Below are positions 40,134 through 51,207 of a stretch of DNA of 64,000 bases, piece after piece. Numbering within the stretch: the first letter of the stretch is position 1; each line of letters begins with the position of its first letter. The notes beneath the pieces are model-generated. The model did not search any database and was not told where the DNA came from. It saw nothing but the letters and a program-made list of their open reading frames with translations. Location: the NCBI GenBank assembly GCA_913774625.1, contig CAJYHL010000016.1, forward strand, positions 1 through 64,000, given 5' to 3'. The stretch comes from an uncultured Acidovorax sp. (GTDB taxonomy: Bacteria; Pseudomonadota; Gammaproteobacteria; Burkholderiales; Burkholderiaceae_C). The position numbers were made by a program, and so were the translations under genes.

Positions 40134-41198
40134 CTATGGAACCACGGTTCCATTAGCCTTGCGGCAAGCTTCTCTATCCAACTTGATCTCCCCAACAACA
40201 TCCAACTTGCAGCTGACCTTTTCGTTTGATCTGTCGGGGGCAGGCTTTCCCAAATTTCCCACTCGCTTTGCGCGCTCTATGAATGCCCAAAGACTGTCTT
40301 CACACAGGTACCGCGGTGCCTCTTGCAGATCATTGAGGTACACGCATTGCCCAGGTGGCGACGCAATACCATCTGAAGACGCCTTTAGTACGCTCCTTAT
40401 TGTTCCGTCGCGGAGTTCTACTCCGTAATTTATCAGATAAAGTGATTGAGGTGAGGTATTAAACGCCGAGCCAATTAATCCACCCATTATTCCTGCGCCG
40501 AGCTGACTGAGCGCGGAGTAGTTGTTTCTTTCGAATGATCTTTCGACGTAGGCAGCCTGTGCTATTGAAGAGCCCAACTGCGATCCAGCGTTCGATCCGC
40601 TTGTTGATCTATCTAGTATTTGGTGACTGCGAAGTATCCCTGTGCTACCAGTCGGGATGACTTTGAGCATCGGATACATTGTCTTGAATTTTGCCTGATC
40701 GGATTCCAGCAACTGGTCAAATATCGCCTCATCCACAAAAAGTCCATCGGGTCCTAAAGCCCGAGCTTCGGTTAGGCTGCGCATTTTTCGGGCGGCCTCC
40801 TCATGAATCGATTCAATATTGCTTTTTGCCTGTAATACCTCGGTTTCAGACGCGAATTTTTCATAAATGCGCAGCCGTACTAGCTCTAGTTCTCTAGCGG
40901 AGAAAGGATCGAACTCAGAGAACGTTTTCGAAAGAGATCTACGGCTGAATGATTCGGTCGCTGCGCGCTGAATTTGAGGGTGCGCGACCAGCAGGTCATA
41001 TGCAGCTAGCCTCGTGGCAGATTCAGGAGCTTCAAATGCATCTTCAAGCGAGCGATACGCCTTATCCCAACTGCCTTCACTGATATATGGTTTGGCGGAG
41101 TCAATAAAATTCTTTTGTGCGTCGGCTGACGATGCGCAGCCTGCCAACAGAATTAGAGCCACCGGGATGCAGCGGAATACAAGAGAAGCGATTGGCAT
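40134..41198 (-). CDS. lipoprotein with glycine zipper
   Basis: A 354-residue protein. The start MPIASLVFRCIPVALILLAG is followed by Cys21, a good lipobox (LAGC). The mature part has a helical, TPR-like start (ISEGSWDKAYRSLEDAFEAP), a long charged helical stretch to about residue 150 and a glycine-zipper motif near residue 250 (LGAGIMGGLIGSAFN). No family recognised. Ser is not prominent; no catalytic motif is seen. I chose the ATG at 41198; 41240 would add 14 residues before the signal peptide. AT-rich, accessory region. Confidence 0.7.
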   Translation of the reverse strand: MPIASLVFRCIPVALILLAGCASSADAQKNFIDSAKPYISEGSWDKAYRSLEDAFEAPESATRLAAYDLLVAHPQIQRAATESFSRRSLSKTFSEFDPFSARELELVRLRIYEKFASETEVLQAKSNIESIHEEAARKMRSLTEARALGPDGLFVDEAIFDQLLESDQAKFKTMYPMLKVIPTGSTGILRSHQILDRSTSGSNAGSQLGSSIAQAAYVERSFERNNYSALSQLGAGIMGGLIGSAFNTSPQSLYLINYGVELRDGTIRSVLKASSDGIASPPGQCVYLNDLQEAPRYLCEDSLWAFIERAKRVGNLGKPAPDRSNEKVSCKLDVVGEIKLDREACRKANGTVVP

Positions 41199-41240
41199 GG
41201 ATAGACATCTTTTCGATGTTGAATAAAAACATGACGGCAC

Positions 41241-41680
41241 CTTGGGAAGCTGTTAGAAAGCAAGGTATGCCGGGCGGTCTCAAACCTGAATTACAACACC
41301 ACTGTTTGAGATTAAGTTTTGCGATGCCAAACTGATAATCCAGCAAAGAATGCACTCCACGCCAAAGCCAGAATTGATTCACCACTTGCGATGGGTTTGA
41401 TCGACCATCATGGCCAACCGGGTGACTCCCACACCGCACTACTCCGATAACTCTTCCGGCAGCTTGCCTGCCGCTTGTATCGTGTGGCGACGCGGTGACG
41501 CAGATTCCATGTCGGCACGGACCACCGCAGAGTCCACTACAGATGCCGGATATACGACTGCAGGTGCTTTACCCTCTGGTCCCCAATCGGTCAAGCTCTT
41601 GCTGTTGTGGGGGAGTCCATATACGACCATTTAGGCCTCACCTGAATGTGATGGCCCTTGAGTAGATATGTGTGAATCGT
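41241..41680. other. intergenic, no convincing gene
   Basis: A 440 bp spacer between the lipoprotein and the HEPN-like gene. The open frame at 41410-41634 lacks a clear ribosome site and has no recognisable sequence. Confidence 0.45.
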
Positions 41681-42418
41681 CTATGGCTGAAGATCCGCTG
41701 GCTGCAGTAGGTTGGCTGCTATTACTTTCTCATCAAAGGCTTTCACCAGTTTCTTCACAGCTTCTCTCAGTTCGTTCACGAACTTGAAGTCCAGTTGAAC
41801 GTAGCCATTCTTGGTCGCAATTGCTGGATTTTTTGCGATGAAATCTGCCGGTAAAAATCCGTCCGTGTGCACTAAGAAGTGCCGTACTTCCAAATATGGG
41901 AGTGCTGCTTCAATAAGTGCAGGATCGACTCCGAGCGCTAGCTTGCTCGACACCTTTTGAAGCAACTTCAGAGTGCTTTGCTCCGCTTCGAGGCTTTGAA
42001 AAACGGAATCGGAAACAAGTCCTGCAACTGCATTCCAATTGCCTGCAGCTAAGATCAATTTGGCATCGAATTTACAAGAATGCTCACCGATTATTCGCCC
42101 TGCATCGAACCCGTTCTCCGCTGCTTTTTTCAGCACCGTTCGGAGGTAGTGAGTAACTTCTTCGTAGGCGTCCTTTACGTAGCCTGCATATAGTGTCGCG
42201 CGGAGGTGATTGATGACTTGCATTCGACTGCCGTCTGCGTTCTTTCGTCGTGCAATATGCGTATGCTTCTGTGGATCAACGTTCTTTAGCACTAGTTTGG
42301 ACTCATTATCTGTGAGGTCTCCGTTGACTACGCCTGCACGCAATACGTCAATCAAGTCAAGATCATCATCGAAGTAGATCAGCTTCTGCGCGAACGCGTG
42401 ATATGCCTTGGTTTTCAC
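41681..42418 (-). CDS. candidate HEPN-domain protein (possible RNase)
   Basis: A 245-residue, largely helical cytoplasmic protein, AT-rich against its surroundings. It contains the HEPN signature R-x4-H in VRHFLVHTDGFLP (Arg179, His184), with a polar residue right after the Arg as in active HEPN RNases. An upstream helix (HLRATLYAGYVKDAYEEVTH) fits the first HEPN helix of the RiboL-PSP/MAE_28990-type families. HEPN proteins act as toxins or defence effectors. No antitoxin (for example MNT) is adjacent. Assignment rests on motif and fold character only. Confidence 0.55.
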   Translation of the reverse strand: MKTKAYHAFAQKLIYFDDDLDLIDVLRAGVVNGDLTDNESKLVLKNVDPQKHTHIARRKNADGSRMQVINHLRATLYAGYVKDAYEEVTHYLRTVLKKAAENGFDAGRIIGEHSCKFDAKLILAAGNWNAVAGLVSDSVFQSLEAEQSTLKLLQKVSSKLALGVDPALIEAALPYLEVRHFLVHTDGFLPADFIAKNPAIATKNGYVQLDFKFVNELREAVKKLVKAFDEKVIAANLLQPADLQP

Positions 42419-42755
42419 TATCTTTTCCCTCTTGGTGAATATTTCTGCAATTGCATGGTTTTTAAGTGCACGCCTGGCGAGAACTTGGGCTTGTGAGGCC
42501 TAAATAGATTTAGACGACAGTCATTGTGCCGTCTGCAGTCTGCTAAACAAAGTTTTTTCCGCTGCACCAGACGTCGAGCAGCGGGATTCCCCGTTTAGGC
42601 AAACCTAAAAATTTCCGGATGGCGAAGCAGCCTCAAGGGGCATTGCACCCGAAATGTATCGCGGATGGATACCTGCTTCCACTACTCATACCGGGAATCA
42701 CAGCAGGCTTGCCTTTCAAGGCCTGATAGACATCCGCATCTGGCCCCCAAAAGCA
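42419..42755. other. intergenic, edge of the accessory region
   Basis: A 337 bp gene-free stretch between the HEPN-like gene and the gcvP terminator. No repeat or integrase remnant is seen. Confidence 0.45.
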
Positions 42756-42781
42756 CAAAGGCCTGGTCACCCAGGCCTTTG
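42756..42781. terminator. terminator of the gcvTHP operon
   Basis: CAAAGGCCTGG (42756-42766) and CCAGGCCTTTG (42771-42781) form a perfect 11 bp stem. Read on the minus strand it is followed by TGCTTTTGG, so it can end gcvP transcripts; on the plus strand TCTTTC follows. Confidence 0.75.
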
Positions 42782-42831
42782 TCTTTCAAATCGCAGCGCG
42801 CTTCAAGGCGCCGCATGCTGCGGCGGCAGTC

Positions 42832-45723
<2,892 letters not shown>

Positions 45724-45808
45724 CGGCGGCGGTCGGTCAGGGCGGGGCAAGGACGCTGCCGGGCTCGGTGCGGGGCCGGGCGCGGCAGCTGCGGCTGGTG
45801 AGTCAGGC

Positions 45809-46183
45809 TCAGGCGTTCTGGGCGAACGCGGTGTAGGCGGTTTCGTCCATCAGGCCGTCCAGCTGGGCGGCGTCGGACACGCGTACTTTGAAGAACCAGC
45901 CGGCGCCCAGCGGGTCGCTGTTGGCGAGCGACGGGTCGGCGCGCAGGGCCTCGTTCACTTCGACGATCTCGCCCGACACGGGCATGTAGACGTCGGCCGC
46001 GGCCTTGACGGACTCGACCACGCCGGCGACTTCGCCCTGAGCGAAGGTCGCGCCGACTTCGGGCAGGTCCACGAACACCACGTCGCCCAGCGCGTCCTGC
46101 GCATGCTGGGTGATGCCGACGATGGCGGCGTCCGCCTGGGCCGTGTCGATCCACTCGTGGTCTTTGGAAAACTTGACGCTCAT
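45809..46183 (-). CDS. gcvH: GcvH, lipoyl carrier (H protein)
   Basis: A 124-residue carrier of the glycine cleavage complex. The lipoylated lysine is in [20 protein letters not shown]; the start [13 protein letters not shown] and the close [10 protein letters not shown] are family features. Middle gene of the operon, 110 bp after gcvT. Confidence 0.97.
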   Translation of the reverse strand: MSVKFSKDHEWIDTAQADAAIVGITQHAQDALGDVVFVDLPEVGATFAQGEVAGVVESVKAAADVYMPVSGEIVEVNEALRADPSLANSDPLGAGWFFKVRVSDAAQLDGLMDETAYTAFAQNA

Positions 46184-46293
46184 GGGGAAACTCCAGAAAA
46201 AAGAGGAAGGAAGACGATGTTTGAAACGATGGCGCCGATGCCAGCCGCGACTGTAGCCGCGCGGCAGCCGGGCACGGGCCGATCCGCGTTCGT

Positions 46294-47436
46294 TCAGCCG
46301 CGGTGGTAGCGATTGGGGGTGAAGGGCATGGCCGCCACTTCCATCGGCACGGCCTTGCCGCGCACGATGGCGTTCACGCGCGTGCCCAGCGCCGCGAAGG
46401 CGGGCGCCACATAGCCCATGGCGACGGGCTTGTCCACCGTCGGGCCCAGCAGGCCGCTGGTCACTTCGCCGATGGGCTGGCCGTCCGGCGATTGCAGTGG
46501 CGTGTGCTCGCGCACCGGCACCCGCTCCAGCGCGACCAGGCCCACGCGCTTGCGGGCCAGCAGGGCGGGGTCGTCGATCTGGGCCAGCACTTTGCCCGCG
46601 CCAGGAAAGCCGCCGGCGCGCGCGCCGCCCGTGCGGCGCACCTTCTGGATGGCCCAGTTCAGCGCGGCCTCGGGCGGGGTGGTGGTGGCGTCGATGTCGT
46701 TGCCGTAGAGGCACAGGCCCGCTTCCAGCCGCAGCGAATTGCGTGCGCCCAGGCCGATGGGCTTGACCTCGGGCTGGGCCAGCAGGGCGCGGGCCAGCGT
46801 TTCGGCCTGCGATGCGTGTACGGAGATCTCGAAGCCGTCTTCGCCCGTGTAGCCGCTGCGGGTCACGTAGCAGTCGCAGCCGGCGATGGAGACGGCCGTG
46901 CCGGTCATGAAGACCAGCTGCAGCACCTCGGGCGCCAGGCGGCCCAGCGCCTCTGCGGCCTGCGGGCCCTGCAGCGCCAGCAGGGCCTGGTCGGGCAGGG
47001 GCTGGACCTGGCACAGATGGCCGATGCGCTGCTGGATGTGGGCGATGTCGCCCAGCTTGCAGGCGCCGTTGACGATGACGAAGAGGTCCTCGCCCCGGTT
47101 CACGAACATCAGGTCATCGATGATGCCGCCGTCGTCGTTCAGCAGCAGGCCGTAGCGCTGGCGGCCGATGCCCAGGCCGATGACGTCCACCGGCACCAGG
47201 GTTTCGAAGGCGGCGGCGGCGTCGGGGCCGACCAGGCGCAGCTGGCCCATGTGCGAGACGTCGAAGAGGCCCGCGGCGTTGCGCGTGTGGTGGTGCTCGG
47301 CCATCAGGCCGGCGGGGTACTGCACGGGCATGGAGTAGCCCGCGAAGGGCACCATGCGCGCGCCCAGTTCCAGGTGCAGTGCGTTGAGCGGGGTGGTCAG
47401 CAGGGGAGCGGCGGACGCGGCGGCGGACGAGGACAT
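46294..47436 (-). CDS. gcvT: GcvT, aminomethyltransferase (T protein)
   Basis: A 380-residue folate-dependent transferase that moves the methylene group to tetrahydrofolate and releases ammonia. Motifs: MVPFAGYSMPVQYPAGLMAE, FDVSHMGQLRLVG, GGIIDDLMFVNRG, SRSGYTGEDGFEI-like RSGYTGEDGFEISV and GLGARNSLRLEAGLCLYG. I chose the ATG at 47436 with GGAG upstream. First gene of the operon, directly below the glycine riboswitch. Confidence 0.97.
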   Translation of the reverse strand: MSSSAAASAAPLLTTPLNALHLELGARMVPFAGYSMPVQYPAGLMAEHHHTRNAAGLFDVSHMGQLRLVGPDAAAAFETLVPVDVIGLGIGRQRYGLLLNDDGGIIDDLMFVNRGEDLFVIVNGACKLGDIAHIQQRIGHLCQVQPLPDQALLALQGPQAAEALGRLAPEVLQLVFMTGTAVSIAGCDCYVTRSGYTGEDGFEISVHASQAETLARALLAQPEVKPIGLGARNSLRLEAGLCLYGNDIDATTTPPEAALNWAIQKVRRTGGARAGGFPGAGKVLAQIDDPALLARKRVGLVALERVPVREHTPLQSPDGQPIGEVTSGLLGPTVDKPVAMGYVAPAFAALGTRVNAIVRGKAVPMEVAAMPFTPNRYHRG

Positions 47437-47507
47437 GGCGGAAATCTCCACAAGGGGCAGTCATTGACGCGGCCCGCCCCGGGCGAGGCGGTGCCGCTGC
47501 ATGTGCC

Positions 47508-47762
47508 CCGCTGTCCGCTTTACCTGAGAGATTCACCGTGCCGCGCGGCCATCGATGGGATTCGATGCGGCCTCGGGGCGGGGCTTGCTCCTTCGGTGGG
47601 CCGCTGTCCGCATGGCGCGGGCGGCAGCCTCTCTCCAGCAAGGGAAACGCCCGCATCCCTGCGGGCGTTCCTGTCAGTCCTTTTGCCTGAGCGTTCGGGC
47701 GGTGGTAGGTGCCCTGCGCCTTCGGCGGCTGCCGCGTTGCGCGGCGGCTCTCTCCTGACGAG
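47508..47762 (-). promoter_or_regulatory. tandem glycine riboswitch upstream of gcvT
   Basis: Read on the minus strand, two glycine aptamers are clear. Aptamer 1 runs from CAGGAGAGAGCC (near 47758) through CCGAAGGCGCAGGGCACC to CTCAGGCAAAAGGACTGACA (near 47677). Aptamer 2 runs from GGAGAGAGGC (47636) through CCGAAGGAGCAAGCCCC to CTCTCAGGTAAAGCGGACAG (47511). Both carry the diagnostic core (GGAGAG, CGAAGG-GCAA, CUCAGG-AAA-GGAC). Glycine binding should switch gcvTHP on. The linker between aptamers holds an extra perfect 10 bp hairpin at 47646-47669. Confidence 0.95.
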
Positions 47763-47939
47763 TGGGCGGAGTATAGGCCACGGGGCGGCCAGTGAAAGCG
47801 CGGCTCGTACACGATTTGTTGCATCTGGCGCTGCATCCAAACGCCGGCCTCGTGGGTAGAGCCTGGGCAGACCCGTGCAAAGCACAGGCTGCCATCGATT
47901 CCATCCCCTGTTGTTTCACTCGATTCCAAGGAGCACTCC

Positions 47940-48521
47940 ATGCGCAACATCCGCCTCTCCCGTATCGCCACCCTGGCTGGCACCGTGTCCGCCGCCGCTT
48001 TGCTGGCCGCCTGCGGCTCGATGGGCATGTCAGCATCCTCGTCCGGCATGGCGTTCTCGCAGGCCAGCCTGCCCGCATCCATTCAGGTGCCGGCCGGCAA
48101 CAAGGTGGCCTGGGAAACGGTGGGCAAGGGCGACATCACTTACGAATGCAAGGACAAGGCCAATATGCCCGGCCAGGTCGAATGGACCTTCGTGGGCCCG
48201 GACGCCAAGCTGATGGACCGCAGCGGCAAGCAGGTCGGCAAGTACTACGGCCCGCCCGCCACCTGGGAAGCGAACGACGGCTCCAAGCTGACGGCCACGC
48301 AGCTGGCCGTGGCGCCTTCCACCGCCGGCGCGCTGCCCTACCAGCTGGTCAAGGCCAACCCCGCCATGGGCAGCGGCGCGCTGACCGGCGTCACCTACAT
48401 CCAGCGCGTGAACCTCACCGGCGGCGTGGCGCCGGCCAACATGGCCTGCACCATGGCCAACAAGGGCCAGAAGACCACCGTGCCCTACCAGGCCGACTAC
48501 ATCTTCTACAAGGCGGCCTGA
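47940..48521 (+). CDS. DUF3455-like lipoprotein
   Basis: A 193-residue exported protein. The signal peptide ends in a lipobox, LLAAC (Cys25). The mature domain (ASLPASIQVPAGNKVAWETV, GDITYECK, VEWTFVGPDAKLMD, GTYYGPPATWE-like GKYYGPPATWEANDGSKL, YIQRVNLTGG) fits the DUF3455 family, whose function is unknown. It lies 88 bp upstream of an ECF sigma gene on the same strand and may share its regulation. Confidence 0.85.
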   Translation: MRNIRLSRIATLAGTVSAAALLAACGSMGMSASSSGMAFSQASLPASIQVPAGNKVAWETVGKGDITYECKDKANMPGQVEWTFVGPDAKLMDRSGKQVGKYYGPPATWEANDGSKLTATQLAVAPSTAGALPYQLVKANPAMGSGALTGVTYIQRVNLTGGVAPANMACTMANKGQKTTVPYQADYIFYKAA

Positions 48522-48609
48522 CGGCCGAAAAGGCCGCAGGACAGGGCGGCGGGAGGCACGGCATGCACTACGATGCAGCGCATCCCCCCAACCCTGGCCT
48601 GGACCCGCC

Positions 48610-49176
48610 TTGACCGCTGCAGCCGACCCTTTCGACTACGACGCCGCCCTGGGTGCTTGCGCCCGGGGAGACCGGCAGGCCCTGCAGCGCATCTACGAGC
48701 GCGAAGGCCGCTACCTGCTGGGCGTGGCCCTGCGCATCGTGCGCGAGCGCGCCCAGGCCGAGGATGTGCTGCACGACGCCTTCCTCAGCATCTGGCAGCG
48801 CGCCGGCAGCTTCGACGCCGCGCGCGGCGCGGGCCGGGGCTGGATCTACAGCGTGGTGCGGCATGCCGCGCTGAACGTGGTGCGCGGCAGCGCCCGCGAC
48901 GTGCGCCTGGACGATGAGGCCGTGGAGGCCATCGACGACCAGGCGGCGCTGCAGAGCTACAAGAGCCGCATCGACCCCTATGAACTCGGTGCCGACCTGG
49001 GCCGGCTCGACACCTGCCTGGGCCGTCTGGAGCCGGCGCGGCGCGACTGCATCGTGCTGGCCTATGTGGACGGCTGCTCGCACGGCGAGATCGCCGAGCG
49101 CACGCAGACGCCGCTGGGCACCGTGAAGGCCTGGATCCAGCGCGGTATGCGCGCGCTGCGGGAGTGCATGGCATGA
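48610..49176 (+). CDS. ECF RNA polymerase sigma factor (SigK/RpoE-like)
   Basis: A 188-residue sigma factor with region 2 (about 25-95: LLGVALRIVRERAQAEDVLH, DAFLSIWQRAGSFD) and region 4 (about 130-185: LEPARRDCIVLAYVDGCSH, EIAERTQTPLGTVKAWIQRG). The first in-frame initiator is TTG at 48610; no ATG lies before region 2. Its TGA overlaps the ATG of the next gene, so the pair is translationally coupled to its anti-sigma factor. Confidence 0.9.
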   Translation: MTAAADPFDYDAALGACARGDRQALQRIYEREGRYLLGVALRIVRERAQAEDVLHDAFLSIWQRAGSFDAARGAGRGWIYSVVRHAALNVVRGSARDVRLDDEAVEAIDDQAALQSYKSRIDPYELGADLGRLDTCLGRLEPARRDCIVLAYVDGCSHGEIAERTQTPLGTVKAWIQRGMRALRECMA

Positions 49177-49958
49177 CGAGCCCATCGACACCGGATTTCT
49201 CCTCCCCGGCTTCCCCGCCGGAAGACCTCGACGCCCTGGCCGGCGCCTATGTGCTGGGCACGCTGCCCATCGCAGGCCGCCGCTCGGTCGAAGCGCGCCT
49301 GCCGCACGACGCGGCGCTGCGCGAGGCCGTGGAAAGCTGGGAGGCGCGTCTGCATCCGCTGGTGGTGCTGGCGCCCGCCGTGGAGCCGTCGCCTGCGCTC
49401 TGGCCGCGCATCGAGCGCAGCCTGGGCTGGGCGAACGCCGCAGCCACCCCCGACGCCTCGGTCGGCCAGCGGCGCGCGGCAGTGCCCTCGGCGCTGGTGT
49501 CGTGGTGGAACGATCTGCGCCTGTGGCGCGGGCTGGCGGCGGGCGGATTCGCTGCCGCCGCCGTGCTGGCTGCGGTGCTGTTGGCCGGGCCCGGCCTGCG
49601 CGGCACGCCGGGTGCGCCGCAATACATGGTGGTGCTGGTGGCGCCGGGCGGCACGTCGCCCGGCTGGGTGGTGCAGGCCTCGTCGCGCTCGGGCCAGCTG
49701 CAGCTCAAGCCGCTGGGCGATACCCCCGTGCCGCCCGGCAAGTCGCTGCAGTTCTGGACCAAGGCCGACCAGTGGGCGGGCCCGAAGTCGCTGGGCCTGG
49801 TGCGGCCGGGCGAGGCGGTGCAAGTGCCCATCGACCGCCTGCCGCCGCTGCAGCCCAACCAGCTCTTCGAGCTGACGCTGGAGCCCGAGGCCGGCTCGCC
49901 CATCGATCGGCCGACCGGGCCGATCGTGTTCATCGGGCGCGCGGTGAAGATGCTCTGA
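49173..49958 (+). CDS. RskA-type anti-sigma factor
   Basis: A 261-residue single-span membrane protein. The N-terminal cytoplasmic part (DLDALAGAYVLGTLPIAGRR) has the RskA/anti-sigma pattern, the transmembrane helix is about residues 119-140 (GGFAAAAVLAAVLLAGP) and the periplasmic part (LKPLGDTPVPPGKSLQFWTK, GPIVFIGRAVKML) is the anti-sigma-K C-terminal domain. It should hold the upstream sigma factor inactive until an envelope signal arrives. Starts at the ATG overlapping the sigma stop codon. Confidence 0.9.
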   Translation: MTSPSTPDFSSPASPPEDLDALAGAYVLGTLPIAGRRSVEARLPHDAALREAVESWEARLHPLVVLAPAVEPSPALWPRIERSLGWANAAATPDASVGQRRAAVPSALVSWWNDLRLWRGLAAGGFAAAAVLAAVLLAGPGLRGTPGAPQYMVVLVAPGGTSPGWVVQASSRSGQLQLKPLGDTPVPPGKSLQFWTKADQWAGPKSLGLVRPGEAVQVPIDRLPPLQPNQLFELTLEPEAGSPIDRPTGPIVFIGRAVKML

Positions 49959-50048
49959 GTTGCGAGGGGCGACAAGGCAGCGTTTCTGTCCCGTGCTGGA
50001 GTCGTAGCGCATTCGTGCCGGCGCTATCCCTGCGCTCGACCCTCTAGC

Positions 50049-50077
50049 GACTCCTGGGGGATCGTGAACATGTTCTT
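50049..50077. repeat. remnant end of a second inverted-repeat element
   Basis: ACTCCTGGGGGATCGTGAACATGTTCTT-type sequence that matches the terminal repeat of the adjacent complete element in the opposite orientation. With the start of that element it makes a long near-perfect hairpin (about 50060-50095). Confidence 0.6.
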
Positions 50078-50347
50078 AGAACGTGTTCACGATCTCGCAG
50101 GGGATTGCGTTGGAGCGCAATCGGGATGAGTGGATGCTTCGGATGCGCCGCATGGACTCATGTCCATGCAAGCAGCCGGGGCGTCCAATCGGCCGATTTC
50201 GCTCCAACCCGAAGGGCAGCGGTGTGGGTGGGCGGTCTGCGGCGTTGCGGCGCTTGTGCAAGCCCAAGCTATCCACTGCGCACAGCGCCTTGCATCCCAT
50301 CCCGCCGACGTAGCTGCGCGACCCCTGGGAGATCGTAAACACGTTCT
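50078..50347. mobile_element. MITE-like inverted-repeat element, complete copy B
   Basis: A 270 bp element bounded by 24 bp terminal inverted repeats: the left end starts AGAACGTGTTCACGATCTC (50078) and the right end is GAGATCGTAAACACGTTCT (ending 50347). The inside carries hairpins such as GATTGCG-TTGGAG-CGCAATC and GCATGGAC-TCAT-GTCCATGC, and has no gene. The other copy is at 1-224 in opposite orientation. TA flanks both ends, which could be a target duplication. The AraC gene's stop codon lies at its right border. Confidence 0.75.
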
Positions 50348-51207
50348 TAAGCTGCAGGCTGAAGCGGAATGCCCGTCACCGTCGCCGGCATGGGCGCGCG
50401 CGTGGCCCGGCGAAACGTCGATGGTGGCACACCGGTGTGTTCCTTGAAGAATCGCGAGAAGTTGCTGGGCGCAGAGAAGCCCAGATCCAAGGCCACGTCG
50501 GTCATTGGCGCGCCCAGCGCCACACGACGCATGGCTTCTTCCACCCTCACCGCGCTCCAGAACACTTGCGGCGTGGTATTGAGCTGGTCACGGAACAGAG
50601 CGAAGAAATGTGCGCGCGAGAGACCCACCATGCCTGCGATCTCGTCCACCGTCGCCTTGGTGGAGACATGCTGGCGCATGTGAGCGATGGCCGTGCGCAG
50701 CCGTGCATCTAGCGATGCGCCCACGCCGGTGCGTGGCCGGCGCGCGTGACCGCCCGCCACGCCGGTCGCCGCCAGCAGAAGGCCTTCGACCTGATCATCG
50801 ATGTCGGTCTGCGAGCTGTGCGGAGACAGGATCAGGTCCAGCACCTGCCAGCAGGCCCGGCGCAACTCTCCGTCGATGTGCAGCCTTGGAGCGTTGAAGC
50901 GAAAGCCGTGGCTGGTCGCGGCCGCGCGGCCTTGCAGCCAATCGTCCCTGACCATAAAGGCCAGGAAAAGGGCTGCTTCGCCCTGCTCATGCAGCACCAG
51001 GTCGTGCGACTCGAAAGCATTTACGCCCAGCGCGGTGTTCTCGCCATATTCCACGTGTTCTGTGCCTACGCGCGCGGTAGCGCGCGCACCGCCGAGCCAG
51101 AAAGCCAGCTGTAAGTCTGAGTGCGCGTGGGGAACCAGGTCGGCGCGGAGTTCCAGCACGACCGCCGTGCCGAACGTTCCTTCGTGTAATGCGTAAGCCT
51201 CCGCCAT
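50347..51207 (-). CDS. AraC-family transcriptional regulator
   Basis: A 286-residue regulator. The N-terminal part is a cupin-like sensing domain (LRADLVPHAHSDLQLAFWLG); the C-terminal double HTH (about 175-270) reads ARLRTAIAHMRQHVSTKATV, IAGMVGLSRAHFFALFRDQL and ALDLGFSAPSNFSRFFKEHT. It is divergent from the FAH/hydrolase/amidohydrolase operon and probably controls it. Its TAA stop falls at the edge of the inverted-repeat element. Confidence 0.92.
   Translation of the reverse strand: MAEAYALHEGTFGTAVVLELRADLVPHAHSDLQLAFWLGGARATARVGTEHVEYGENTALGVNAFESHDLVLHEQGEAALFLAFMVRDDWLQGRAAATSHGFRFNAPRLHIDGELRRACWQVLDLILSPHSSQTDIDDQVEGLLLAATGVAGGHARRPRTGVGASLDARLRTAIAHMRQHVSTKATVDEIAGMVGLSRAHFFALFRDQLNTTPQVFWSAVRVEEAMRRVALGAPMTDVALDLGFSAPSNFSRFFKEHTGVPPSTFRRATRAPMPATVTGIPLQPAA

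Noticed and set aside
41410-41634. 74-codon plus-strand frame before the HEPN-like gene
   Set aside because: No ribosome site and a composition typical of chance frames.
37380-42830. Accessory region as a prophage or integrative element
   Set aside because: No integrase, transposase, phage structural gene or direct-repeat att site could be seen.
47640-47675. The linker hairpin as a simple rho-independent terminator
   Set aside because: On the minus strand only a short TTT follows the stem, and the second aptamer begins right after it, so a plain terminator is unlikely.
50130-50447. Open frames inside the inverted-repeat element
   Set aside because: They change between the two copies and have no start signals; the element is non-coding.
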